Source of the DNA: DASSWG01 sp041689995
Lineage (GTDB): Bacteria; Bacteroidota; Bacteroidia; Flavobacteriales; Flavobacteriaceae
DNA length: 53,075 nt
Assembly: GCA_041689995.1 (NCBI GenBank)
Contig: JBDNFD010000025.1
Location: 1 to 53,075, forward strand
Direction of reading: 5' to 3'
Part shown: positions 18,146 through 25,616 of the stretch, piece after piece
How positions within the stretch are numbered: position 1 is the stretch's first letter
How the letters are laid out: each line of letters begins with the position of its first letter
Notes under the pieces: model-generated
Told to the model about the DNA's origin: nothing
The model's database searches: none
The model's input: only the letters and a program-made list of their open reading frames with translations
Position numbers and translations under genes: made by a program

Positions 18146-20149
18146 TTAGTATTTTGCTGCTGAATGTTCCATTTTTAATTTGTAAATCTTTTCTTCTTGA
18201 GTTCTAATGTTCTTTTTTGACTTCTGTATTAGTTTGACAATTTTCGCTTGTTGAGATTGAATTTGACTTTGCTTTTCAGAGCCACCTCTAAATAATTTGA
18301 ATTTTTGTATTTCACTCATTTCATTTTGAGCAGACTTAATTTCTGAATCAAAATAGCCCGTCTTATTTATCTGCTTCAGTGTTTTTTCAGCACTTGCTAT
18401 TTCCTTTTCTATCTTTTCCGAGGGTGCTAAATCAACTATATATTTTTTAGTGTGAATCAAATATTCATCTATGTACACTTCAATACGATGTTCTCCTATA
18501 TCATAAGTACATTCATCAGCATTTCCCCATCCTGAAAAATTAATTGTATTTGATTTTGTGTTTAATGTTTTTGTGTCAGACCTCGTATAACCATTTGGCG
18601 AATTTTTCGAATTTCTGTCTACACGTCCTTTTGGATTTATATACTTTAAATAAAAGGTTACAGAAGTATCACTTGTAACTTTTATATTGACATTTAACCC
18701 AATATATCTTACAAATTTGGTGTACAATGGATTGTTATCTGTATTTGTAATCTCGGATGATAAAATCTCGAAAGTTAATTTTGGTGGTATCTTTTTGTAT
18801 TTAGCAATTATGTTAGTTATTGTAAAATTACTTGAAGAATTTTCTTTTAACCAATTTGTCAATTCAATAAATTCTGCTTTAAGTTGATTATTAGAACTAC
18901 CTTTAATCTTCTCTAAACTATTGTCATCCAAAACTGCATTTAGCAAATTATTTACCTCTTTCCAATTTATTGAATTTTTAATGTTGTCCTCTACAGCAGA
19001 TTGATTTATAGTTTTCCTTCCTATTCTTATTTCAAAGTCTGTTTCTTCTAATTCTTTAACCTGTCTTCTTATTGTTGCTTCATTTGTTTCATAAGCATCT
19101 TTTACTGATTGTAATAATTCAACTGTCTGTGAAAGACTCTTGTCTTTCATTTCTTCAAGTGAAATAAGACTATCTTTTGCTCGGTCTTTAGTTAACTTGC
19201 CAACCGCTATTCTATCTGCAATTTTTGTTAGTTTCTGTGCTGATTCAAAATAATTTTCACCTGAATCGTTTTCTTGGCTTTCATTGAAATAATCAATTCC
19301 ACATTGCATTATTTCATTTGCTAACTGGTCTGCAATTGTTTTATATTTCAAGTCAGTTATCCCAAGTAAAGATTGCAGAAGCACCAAATCAGTTTTACAT
19401 TTTGTAGCTAAATTTAATCCGAATTGATAAGCCTTACTTTTATTATTGTTTCTTTTGTTTTTGGTGCTTTCAATTTGGTTTTCAATATTGTGTATGGGTT
19501 CTTCTGTAAATTTTTTTGAAAGATATTTTTGTGTTGAACCGTTACAATTGCTGAATAATTGTAACGTTTCAGAACTAGAATATTGGTTTTTGAATTGCGT
19601 CAGCAATTCATCAATTAGTTTTTCAGATTGTTTTTTGTTATCAATTGTAAAAGTTTCATCTGCAACAGAATGAACAAAATTTTCAAAGTATTCAGATTCA
19701 ATCAGCTTTATTTTAGCTTCAATACCTTCTTTTATAGCATCTTTCGTTTTGCTTAACAATTTGTATGTTCCCAAATTATTAAAAGCCGAGAAGTTTTTAG
19801 AATTTACCTCTTTATTATGAGTTACTTTTTCCCAAATTTCAACCGCTTTCTCTTCGTCACCACTTTTCAAGTATTCGAATGCAGTATTGTCAAAAGAATT
19901 TGCATTTAAAAACCAAAATAGAGAAAAGTTTACTTTGTCTTGGTTTTGCTGAATAGTTGAGAATGCTTTATCAATGGAATCTTCTGTCCTTATAATACTT
20001 TCAAGAACTTGAAAATCATAGTCAGATTTGATTTCTTTTCCAACCCTGGCAAATGCTCTGATTTTCCCTTTTTGCTTTTCAAGTTCTTTTGCAGTTGCGT
20101 TTGATAGAATACCTGCAATTCTATAAGGGTTATTTTTTATTATTTTCAT
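18146..20149 (-). CDS. TPR-like protein with J-domain-like N-terminus
   Basis: A 667-residue soluble protein and the first gene of the operon. The N-terminus, NPYRIAGILSNATAKELEK, has the helix I-II pattern of J domains (NPYxxLGVxxxAxxxEIxx), but the HPD tripeptide is missing. It is followed by IRAFARVGKEI, FSLFWF and a GDEEKAVEIWEK motif typical of a helical TPR-like repeat family found near accessory Hsp70 genes in Bacteroidota (from memory). The middle is helical; a beta-sandwich-like part lies near 470-570, and a coiled coil ends the protein. The ATG at 20149 is chosen because it abuts the conserved motif; a longer in-frame start lies at 20206. Two bases separate it from the GrpE-like gene. 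Confidence 0.65.
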   Translation of the reverse strand: MKIIKNNPYRIAGILSNATAKELEKQKGKIRAFARVGKEIKSDYDFQVLESIIRTEDSIDKAFSTIQQNQDKVNFSLFWFLNANSFDNTAFEYLKSGDEEKAVEIWEKVTHNKEVNSKNFSAFNNLGTYKLLSKTKDAIKEGIEAKIKLIESEYFENFVHSVADETFTIDNKKQSEKLIDELLTQFKNQYSSSETLQLFSNCNGSTQKYLSKKFTEEPIHNIENQIESTKNKRNNNKSKAYQFGLNLATKCKTDLVLLQSLLGITDLKYKTIADQLANEIMQCGIDYFNESQENDSGENYFESAQKLTKIADRIAVGKLTKDRAKDSLISLEEMKDKSLSQTVELLQSVKDAYETNEATIRRQVKELEETDFEIRIGRKTINQSAVEDNIKNSINWKEVNNLLNAVLDDNSLEKIKGSSNNQLKAEFIELTNWLKENSSSNFTITNIIAKYKKIPPKLTFEILSSEITNTDNNPLYTKFVRYIGLNVNIKVTSDTSVTFYLKYINPKGRVDRNSKNSPNGYTRSDTKTLNTKSNTINFSGWGNADECTYDIGEHRIEVYIDEYLIHTKKYIVDLAPSEKIEKEIASAEKTLKQINKTGYFDSEIKSAQNEMSEIQKFKLFRGGSEKQSQIQSQQAKIVKLIQKSKKNIRTQEEKIYKLKMEHSAAKY

Positions 20150-20203
20150 AAGATTCCAGTCTCTTCTTGTGAGTAGTAGAATTAAAAAGTGGGGAGCGAA
20201 ATT

Positions 20204-20211
20204 CAAATATA
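20204..20211 (-). promoter_or_regulatory. Likely promoter -7 element of the Hsp70 operon
   Basis: On the minus strand TATATTTG fits TAnnTTTG, about 55 bases before the preferred ATG at 20149. No clear -33 TTG is seen. The longer alternative start at 20206 would fall on this element, which supports the shorter start. Confidence 0.5.
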
Positions 20212-20383
20212 GATAATTTATAACAGAATGTTAAAAAAACTTTAAGAATCGATTAAATGTAATATTGTAGTAAAAATTTGGTCAAATATTAAAATATTTT
20301 AAACCTACATTGAAGGTTCAAATATGCAAAAGGGAGTGTAGTAACATTTTTAAAAAATTAATCCGCTTTATCCTTTATTTCTA

Positions 20384-20422
20384 TGGGAGTTATCTCCCAA
20401 ATTTTAACAAGACTTCCTTGTT
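20384..20422. other. Two adjacent perfect hairpins upstream of ctaB
   Basis: TGGGAG-TTAT-CTCCCA (20384-20399) and AACAAG-ACTTC-CTTGTT (20406-20422) are two six-bp perfect stems in tandem, just before the ctaB promoter. Neither has a strong T run. They lie in the non-coding gap between the divergent accessory operon and ctaB, and may be a remnant of the junction or a transcription boundary. Confidence 0.4.
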
Positions 20423-20450
20423 GCCAAAATGGTTTTTAAAAGTATCTTTG
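20421..20450 (+). promoter_or_regulatory. Promoter of the ctaB-cox operon
   Basis: TTG (20421-20423), a 19-base spacer, then TATCTTTG (20443-20450): a full Bacteroidota promoter (-33 TTG, -7 TAnnTTTG). The predicted transcript start is about 20 bases before the TTG start codon of ctaB. Confidence 0.7.
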
Positions 20451-20475
20451 CAGCGATAAAAAAAGCGGTTGTCTT

Positions 20476-21378
20476 TTGAGCAGAACCATTGCACATACCC
20501 CATCGATATCCATACTTTCGGAATTTAAGGAAATCACGAAAATGCGATTGGCCGTCAGCGTCGTATTTTCTTCCATTGCCGGATATTTTTTGGGTGCTGA
20601 AAGTATAGATTTTGTAACTGTTTTGCTGTTGGCTATCGGCGGATATTGTTTGGTTGGGGCCTCCAATGCTTTCAACCAAATTATAGAAAAAGATCTCGAC
20701 ACTTTAATGGATCGCACGAAAAACCGACCAATTCCTTCGGGAAGAATGTCTGTGAACACTGCTTTCGCTTTGGCTTGTTTTTTGACTGCTTTAGGATTGG
20801 TGGTACTTTATACCATTAACCCGATTACCGCAATGTTTGGGGCGGTTTCCATTTTTCTTTATGTGAGCGTTTATACCCCTTTAAAAACCAAAACCCCATT
20901 ATCCGTTTTTGTAGGGGCCTTTCCGGGTGCAATTCCGTTTATGATGGGATGGATTGCCGCCACGAATGATTTTGGGATAGAAGCAGGAACCTTGTTTATG
21001 ATCCAATTTTTTTGGCAATTTCCCCATTTCTGGGCTTTAGGCTGGTGGTTATATGACGATTATAAAAAGGGCGGGTTTTTTATGCTTCCTACTGGAAAAA
21101 AGGATAAAGAAACCGCCATACAGATTATTTTATATACTATTTGGACAATTGCAGTCTCATTGATTCCTGTGGCAGGAGTCACCGGAAAACTTTATTTGAC
21201 CCCGTTTTCCGGCGTGCTCATTTTTCTTTTGGGAATGGGAATGCTCTTTTATGCCATAAAATTATATAAAGACCGCAAAGAAAAAACGGCAAAACAATTA
21301 ATGTTGGCGAGTGTATCGTACATTACGTTGCTTCAAATCATTTTTATATTGGATAAATTTATACGCCCATGGATTTAA
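20476..21378 (+). CDS. ctaB: Protoheme IX farnesyltransferase (heme O synthase)
   Basis: Membrane prenyltransferase of the UbiA family that adds farnesyl diphosphate to heme B, giving heme O for the terminal oxidase. At 300 residues with about eight or nine membrane helices it is the expected size. The aspartate-rich motif reads NQIIEKDLDTLMDRTKNRP, and the second motif region reads YDDYKKGGFFMLP. A TTG start is used because the next ATG falls at EITKMRL, inside the conserved N-terminus. The end overlaps the next gene by 10 bases. It heads the oxidase assembly operon. Confidence 0.94.
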   Translation: MSRTIAHTPSISILSEFKEITKMRLAVSVVFSSIAGYFLGAESIDFVTVLLLAIGGYCLVGASNAFNQIIEKDLDTLMDRTKNRPIPSGRMSVNTAFALACFLTALGLVVLYTINPITAMFGAVSIFLYVSVYTPLKTKTPLSVFVGAFPGAIPFMMGWIAATNDFGIEAGTLFMIQFFWQFPHFWALGWWLYDDYKKGGFFMLPTGKKDKETAIQIILYTIWTIAVSLIPVAGVTGKLYLTPFSGVLIFLLGMGMLFYAIKLYKDRKEKTAKQLMLASVSYITLLQIIFILDKFIRPWI

Positions 21379-21944
21379 CGAAAGGAACAAGAGAAGAAAA
21401 AAGGGCGCGCGCAAAAAAAATGATGCTATGGTTTACCATTATTAGCATTATTATGATGTTCGCCGGATTTACAAGTGCCTATGTGGTCAGTTCTAGCCGT
21501 CCCGATTGGGTCGCTGACTATCAACTTCCCAGCGCATTTGTTTGGAGCACGGTGATCATTATTCTGAGCAGTATTAGCCTGTTTTTTTCAAAAAGAAGTA
21601 TCGCGAAAAATAATCGGGGATTGGGCACTGGGTTATTAATTACCACTTTCGTTTTGGGGGTAGTATTTATTGTGCTTCAATTTTTGGGTTTTGCTGAAAT
21701 TATCACGCACGGTTATTATTTCACCGGTCCCGCCAGCACCATTAATTCCTCTTTTATATATATGGTGGTAATTGCCCACTTGGCACACGTTGTCGCTGGT
21801 TTAATAGTGCTTCTGGTTCTAATTTATAATAATTTTAAACAACGTTATGAACCGGGGCAAATGCTTGGAATAGAACTCGGTGCGACTTTTTGGCATTTTG
21901 TCGATTTCCTTTGGATCTATCTGTTCGTCTTTTTTATTTCTTAA
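21369..21944 (+). CDS. Cytochrome c oxidase subunit III (short paralogue)
   Basis: Heme-copper oxidase subunit III-like membrane protein of 191 residues with about five helices. Typical features are the HLAHVVAGL segment and the C-terminal ATFWHFVDFLWIYLFVFFIS motif. It overlaps ctaB by 10 bases and precedes a longer subunit III paralogue, so the operon carries two subunit III genes. Subunits I and II are not in this window, as often seen in flavobacteria, where they sit in a separate alternative complex III/caa3 cluster. Confidence 0.9.
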   Translation: MDLTKGTREEKRARAKKMMLWFTIISIIMMFAGFTSAYVVSSSRPDWVADYQLPSAFVWSTVIIILSSISLFFSKRSIAKNNRGLGTGLLITTFVLGVVFIVLQFLGFAEIITHGYYFTGPASTINSSFIYMVVIAHLAHVVAGLIVLLVLIYNNFKQRYEPGQMLGIELGATFWHFVDFLWIYLFVFFIS

Positions 21945-21994
21945 AATAATAAAAATGATTATTTTTGTCTCCAATTTAACATTAATTAGTCTTT

Positions 21995-22978
21995 ATGGAA
22001 GCTACTGTTGTTCGGACAGGCACCGAAGGTAAAACCTGGGGAGGCGGCGAATCGCCTATGAAAGCGAGTTACGGAAAACTAATGATTTGGTTTTTTATAC
22101 TTTCTGATGCATTGACCTTTTCTGGTTTTTTGGCCTCTTACGGATTTTCACGTTTTAAATTCATCGATTCTTGGCCAATACCAGATGAGGTTTTTACGCA
22201 TTTTCCGTTTATGCATGGCGTGGATGCTCCTATGTATTATGTGGCATTCATGACTTTTATCCTTATTTTCTCTTCCGTAACAATGGTTTTGGCCGTTGAT
22301 GCCGGACATCATATGAAAAAGGGAAAAGTGACCATTTATATGTTGCTTACAATTATTGGTGGAATGATTTTCTTGGGTTCGCAAGCTTGGGAATGGTCGG
22401 GATTCATTAAAGGTGATAAAGGAGCCGTGGAATCGAGAAGCGGAAATATTTTTCAATTTGTCAATTCTGAAGGTGAACAGGTTGCCATTGCTGATTTTGC
22501 TACAACTTTGGAACAAGAACGAGTGGCACAGAATAAAAATACTGGTATTTGGTACGAAAAGGACGCAATTCCATTGAATGAATATTCACTTGATGAAGTA
22601 AAAGCTGGCTTTTTTGCTAATGAAGGTCTATTCATTAAAACACAATGGAACGATCAGAATGGTAACAAGATTATTCTTTCGCGCGCCGAATCCATTGATA
22701 AAATGAACAACCACGTCGTTCAAGTGGTGATGGGCGCAAACCTAACGCACAACGAATATGGAAATCCATTGTTCGCCGATTTCTTTTTCTTTATCACCGG
22801 ATTTCACGGATTTCACGTATTCACAGGAATTTTGCTGAATTTCATTATTTTTTGTAATATTGTCATTGGCACCTACGAAAAACGCGGCAGCTATGAAATG
22901 GTTGAAAAAGTAGGACTCTATTGGCATTTTGTGGATCTGGTTTGGGTATTTATCTTTACTTTCTTTTATTTGGTGTAA
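21995..22978 (+). CDS. Cytochrome c oxidase subunit III (long paralogue)
   Basis: A 327-residue subunit III with the standard C-terminal features (FITGFHGFHVFTGI and GLYWHFVDLVWVFIFTFFYLV). Between its third and fourth helices lies a hydrophilic insert of about 100 residues (roughly from GDKGAVESRSG to MGANLTHNEYG) that the short paralogue lacks. The insert is probably a folded extramembrane loop characteristic of the Bacteroidota oxidase. It sits downstream of the short paralogue and is followed closely by subunit IV. Confidence 0.9.
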   Translation: MEATVVRTGTEGKTWGGGESPMKASYGKLMIWFFILSDALTFSGFLASYGFSRFKFIDSWPIPDEVFTHFPFMHGVDAPMYYVAFMTFILIFSSVTMVLAVDAGHHMKKGKVTIYMLLTIIGGMIFLGSQAWEWSGFIKGDKGAVESRSGNIFQFVNSEGEQVAIADFATTLEQERVAQNKNTGIWYEKDAIPLNEYSLDEVKAGFFANEGLFIKTQWNDQNGNKIILSRAESIDKMNNHVVQVVMGANLTHNEYGNPLFADFFFFITGFHGFHVFTGILLNFIIFCNIVIGTYEKRGSYEMVEKVGLYWHFVDLVWVFIFTFFYLV

Positions 22979-23001
22979 AAAAACAAGGAAATTTTATAAA
23001 A

Positions 23002-23367
23002 ATGGCACACGCTACAACAACCAAAGGGATTTCCCCAGCAGTAAAAAGAATTTGGATCGTATTTTTGATACTATCCGTGGTAACCACCGTGGAAGTATTT
23101 TTAGGGATCGTTCGACCTGATTTTTTGGTCCATCATACTTTTGTCCGTATGAAAGTGCTCAATTGGATATTCATAATCCTCACTGTTTACAAGGCATATC
23201 TTATCACGTGGGCATTCATGCACATGGAACATGAATCTAAAGGTCTGCGGCGTTCAGTGGTTTGGACAGGTATTTTCCTTATTTCTTATTTGATTTTTAC
23301 TACCTTGGTGGAAGGTGATTATATCTATGAAGTATTTAAAAACGGTTATATTAGCTGGAATTTCTAA
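23002..23367 (+). CDS. Cytochrome c oxidase subunit IV-like protein
   Basis: A 121-residue membrane protein of the prokaryotic cytochrome c oxidase subunit IV (CyoD-like) group with three hydrophobic helices, the WIVFLILSVVTTVEVFLG first helix and the AFMHMEHESKGLRR motif that marks the family. The ATG at 23002 is preferred over a longer in-frame start at 22921 that would overlap the subunit III gene by 58 bases. It is the last gene before the terminator of the ctaB-cox operon. Confidence 0.88.
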   Translation: MAHATTTKGISPAVKRIWIVFLILSVVTTVEVFLGIVRPDFLVHHTFVRMKVLNWIFIILTVYKAYLITWAFMHMEHESKGLRRSVVWTGIFLISYLIFTTLVEGDYIYEVFKNGYISWNF

Positions 23368-23390
23368 AAAATGTAAACGTTAAATCATAT

Positions 23391-23422
23391 AAAAAGGCGG
23401 CTTATTGAGTCGTCTTTTTTAT
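23391..23422 (+). terminator. Intrinsic terminator after the cox genes
   Basis: AAAAAGGCGGCT, a short loop, then AGTCGTCTTTTTT forms a stem with G-U pairs followed by T residues. It overlaps the next -7 element. Confidence 0.65.
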
Positions 23423-23427
23423 TTTTG
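23420..23427 (+). promoter_or_regulatory. -7 element for the sco gene cluster
   Basis: TATTTTTG fits TAnnTTTG, 26 bases before the ATG at 23454, directly after the terminator stem. The TTG upstream is too close (12-base spacer) to be a regular -33. Confidence 0.4.
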
Positions 23428-23453
23428 CAACGTCTTAATACACACAGGTTTTT

Positions 23454-24089
23454 ATGAAAAAATTCCTTGTACTTTTCATTCTTTTCGCGCTACCAATCGT
23501 TGCGTACTTGTTCTTTGCTTCGGGAGTTCATAATTTTGGGAAACTCCCGGTATTGACTGAAAAAATTGGCTCCACTACTTCCTTTTCTTCTTTGGATGGA
23601 AAACCGTTAAAATTAAATGATAAAATTACAATTCTTGGTTTTTTCGGCCAACAGGTTGAAAAAATGCAAGGGCAGGCGTTCAATTTGAATTGGGTGATCT
23701 ATGAAAATTATCACAAATTTGATGATTTTCAGGTTGTTATTTTGGCGGAAAATGGAACCCAACAAAAGGTAAAAGAACTGCTGAAAGAGTTGGAAAAAAC
23801 CACCGATATGAGCGAGTGGCATTTTCTTTTTGGAAGCGCCGATGATATTCAAAAGCTTTTCAATAGTCTTGAAACAAATTTACAGTTGAACGCAAATAAA
23901 GCCATGAACAGGGTTTTTATTATTGATAAAAACAGGGCTCTACGGGGCCGGAATGATGATGATGGGGAAGTTTTGTACGGATATGATATTTCCTCGGTTG
24001 CCGAAATAAAGGATAAAATGGTGGATGATGTGAAAGTGATTCTCGCGGAATATCGTTTAAGTTTGAAGAAATACAACAAGAAAAATTAA
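23454..24089 (+). CDS. Cysteine-less Sco-like membrane-anchored protein
   Basis: A 211-residue protein with one N-terminal membrane anchor (about 3-22) and a periplasmic domain of thioredoxin/Sco-like layout: KITILGFFGQ where Sco has its copper CxxxC strand, VVILAENG, WHFLFGSADD and a MNRVFIIDKNRALRGRNDDDG strand matching the Sco VDKNGxIR end. The copper-binding cysteines are absent. It stands 5 bases before the true Sco gene, so it probably acts beside it in oxidase copper-centre assembly or as a structural partner. It is not a usual annotated family to my knowledge; its function is unproven. Confidence 0.75.
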   Translation: MKKFLVLFILFALPIVAYLFFASGVHNFGKLPVLTEKIGSTTSFSSLDGKPLKLNDKITILGFFGQQVEKMQGQAFNLNWVIYENYHKFDDFQVVILAENGTQQKVKELLKELEKTTDMSEWHFLFGSADDIQKLFNSLETNLQLNANKAMNRVFIIDKNRALRGRNDDDGEVLYGYDISSVAEIKDKMVDDVKVILAEYRLSLKKYNKKN

Positions 24090-24094
24090 GTTTC

Positions 24095-24715
24095 ATGAAA
24101 AATTATTCTTACATAGGAATTTCACTGGTGATTTTAATTTTTGGAATTTGGGCTGTCCCGAAAATTATCGATCGTTTTAAAACTCCGGATATGGCCACCG
24201 TTGGGGAAGTTCCTCCATTTTCATTCATTGATCAAAATGGAAAAACCATCACTAATGAAGATTATAAAGGGAAAGTGTATGTTGTGGAATTTTTCTTCAC
24301 CAAATGCCCGAGTATCTGTCCGATTATGAACGAAAATATGGTCAAAGTTCAAAATGAATTTTTTGGAAATCCGAATTTTGGAATTGCTTCCTTTAGCATT
24401 GATCCGGTTACTGACACGCCCGAAGTTTTGCAGAAATATGCAAAAAAAGTAGGGGCGACCAGTCCAAATTGGCATTTAATGACCGGAGATCGCGATATGA
24501 TTTATGAATTAGCAAACACAGGTTTCAACTTATATGTAGGTATTAACATGGAAGTAGAAGGCAATTTTGAACATTCCGGGTACTTTGCTTTGGTGGATAA
24601 AAATGGTATGATACGTTCTAGAAAAGATGAATTTGGAAATCCCATTATTTATTATAGTGGTTTGGAAAAAGAAGATTTACGATTTCTAATGGAAGATATA
24701 AAAAAACTGTTGTGA
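24095..24715 (+). CDS. SCO-family copper chaperone
   Basis: Sco1/SenC-type protein that delivers copper to, or reduces, the CuA site of cytochrome oxidase. It has an N-terminal anchor (about 5-22), a thioredoxin-like fold, the copper ligands C71 and C75 in KCPSICPIMN, and H160 in FEHSGYFALVDKNG. Its 206 residues are the usual length. It overlaps the DUF420 gene by one base (TGATG). It works in the periplasm with the oxidase encoded by the preceding operon. Confidence 0.94.
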   Translation: MKNYSYIGISLVILIFGIWAVPKIIDRFKTPDMATVGEVPPFSFIDQNGKTITNEDYKGKVYVVEFFFTKCPSICPIMNENMVKVQNEFFGNPNFGIASFSIDPVTDTPEVLQKYAKKVGATSPNWHLMTGDRDMIYELANTGFNLYVGINMEVEGNFEHSGYFALVDKNGMIRSRKDEFGNPIIYYSGLEKEDLRFLMEDIKKLL

Positions 24716-25248
24716 TGCCAAAAACGAAAACGGATAAAATAGTTATTCCCATCATTATTGTCTTATCTATTCTGATTCCTGTAGTGGTCGTTGTTCTGAT
24801 GAACCTCTCCAACCGATATAATTTGCTCGGTCTGGATGTGGGAAGTTTTCCTTTTTTTCATGCCATCCTTAATTTTTCAACGGCAGTTTTGCTGCTCGTG
24901 GGATATTTTTTAATTAAAAGTGGAAATCGGAAAATGCATCGCAATGTGATGATCACCGCTTTTTGTCTTTCCGTAATTTTTCTAACAAGCTACGTAATTT
25001 CTAAAATAAGCCATGAGCCCGTACATTTTGGCGGCGCTGGAATAATGAAGTATCTTTACTTTTTTATACTGATCACCCACATCATCTTGTCCGCGATCAT
25101 CGTGCCGTTGGTGCTTTTTACTATGTATCGTGGGTTGTCGGGCGAATATGTTAAACACAAAAAAGTGGCGAGATGGACATTTCCGATATGGTTATATGTT
25201 GCGGTGACAGGCGTTTTGGTTTACGTTTTTATGATCCCTTATTATTGA
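24715..25248 (+). CDS. DUF420 membrane protein (CtaM-like)
   Basis: A 177-residue membrane protein with about five helices, matching the DUF420 group that accompanies cytochrome oxidase assembly genes (CtaM in Bacillus is needed for oxidase assembly). Histidines sit in helix-like contexts (FFHAILNFSTAVLL, ISHEPVHFGG, LITHIILSAIIVPLVLF), possibly heme or copper linked. The ATG at 24715 overlaps the sco stop codon; a GTG codon just before it is an alternative. Confidence 0.88.
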   Translation: MPKTKTDKIVIPIIIVLSILIPVVVVVLMNLSNRYNLLGLDVGSFPFFHAILNFSTAVLLLVGYFLIKSGNRKMHRNVMITAFCLSVIFLTSYVISKISHEPVHFGGAGIMKYLYFFILITHIILSAIIVPLVLFTMYRGLSGEYVKHKKVARWTFPIWLYVAVTGVLVYVFMIPYY

Positions 25249-25340
25249 ATTTAAGCACGTAAAATTCTTGTTTTTGAATTCGAGGATAAATAGTATTGAA
25301 ACAGATTGAAACAGAAATAGGATTTAAAAAAAAATCGAAA

Positions 25341-25577
25341 ATGAAATTAAAAAAAACCTGTAGCATACTTTTCTTGGTTTTAGCACCAATTTTCGCCCAA
25401 GCCCAATGCGCTATGTGCCGGGCGGTTTTGGAGAGTTCTGGAAATACGGAGCAATCTGCCGCACTTAACAATGGCATTATGTACCTGATGATTTTTCCGT
25501 ATGTTCTTATTGGCGGACTGGGCTTTTTCGCTTGGTGGAATTTAAGCAGGAAAACTAAAAATAGTGAGAATTTATAG
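25341..25577 (+). CDS. Small exported CxxC membrane protein
   Basis: A 78-residue protein: a signal peptide (KKTCSILFLVLAPIFAQAQ), then a C23-x-x-C26 pair (CAMC), a short polar segment and one membrane helix (about 46-64) with a basic tail. The CxxC pair just after the exported start could bind copper or be redox active. It ends the oxidase assembly region. The ATG at 25341 is chosen because it opens the signal peptide; an earlier in-frame TTG at 25296 is less likely. Confidence 0.75.
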   Translation: MKLKKTCSILFLVLAPIFAQAQCAMCRAVLESSGNTEQSAALNNGIMYLMIFPYVLIGGLGFFAWWNLSRKTKNSENL

Positions 25578-25616
25578 ATTCCGAATGAAATTATCCACTT
25601 CTAAAAAACCAAATAT

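Noticed and set aside
10940..20206. A toxin-antitoxin or restriction system as explanation for the accessory operon
   Set aside because: No nuclease, methyltransferase or known toxin motifs were found in any of the eight proteins.
22921..23001. N-terminal extension of the oxidase subunit IV gene
   Set aside because: Would overlap subunit III by 58 bases and adds no conserved residues; ATG at 23002 fits the family.
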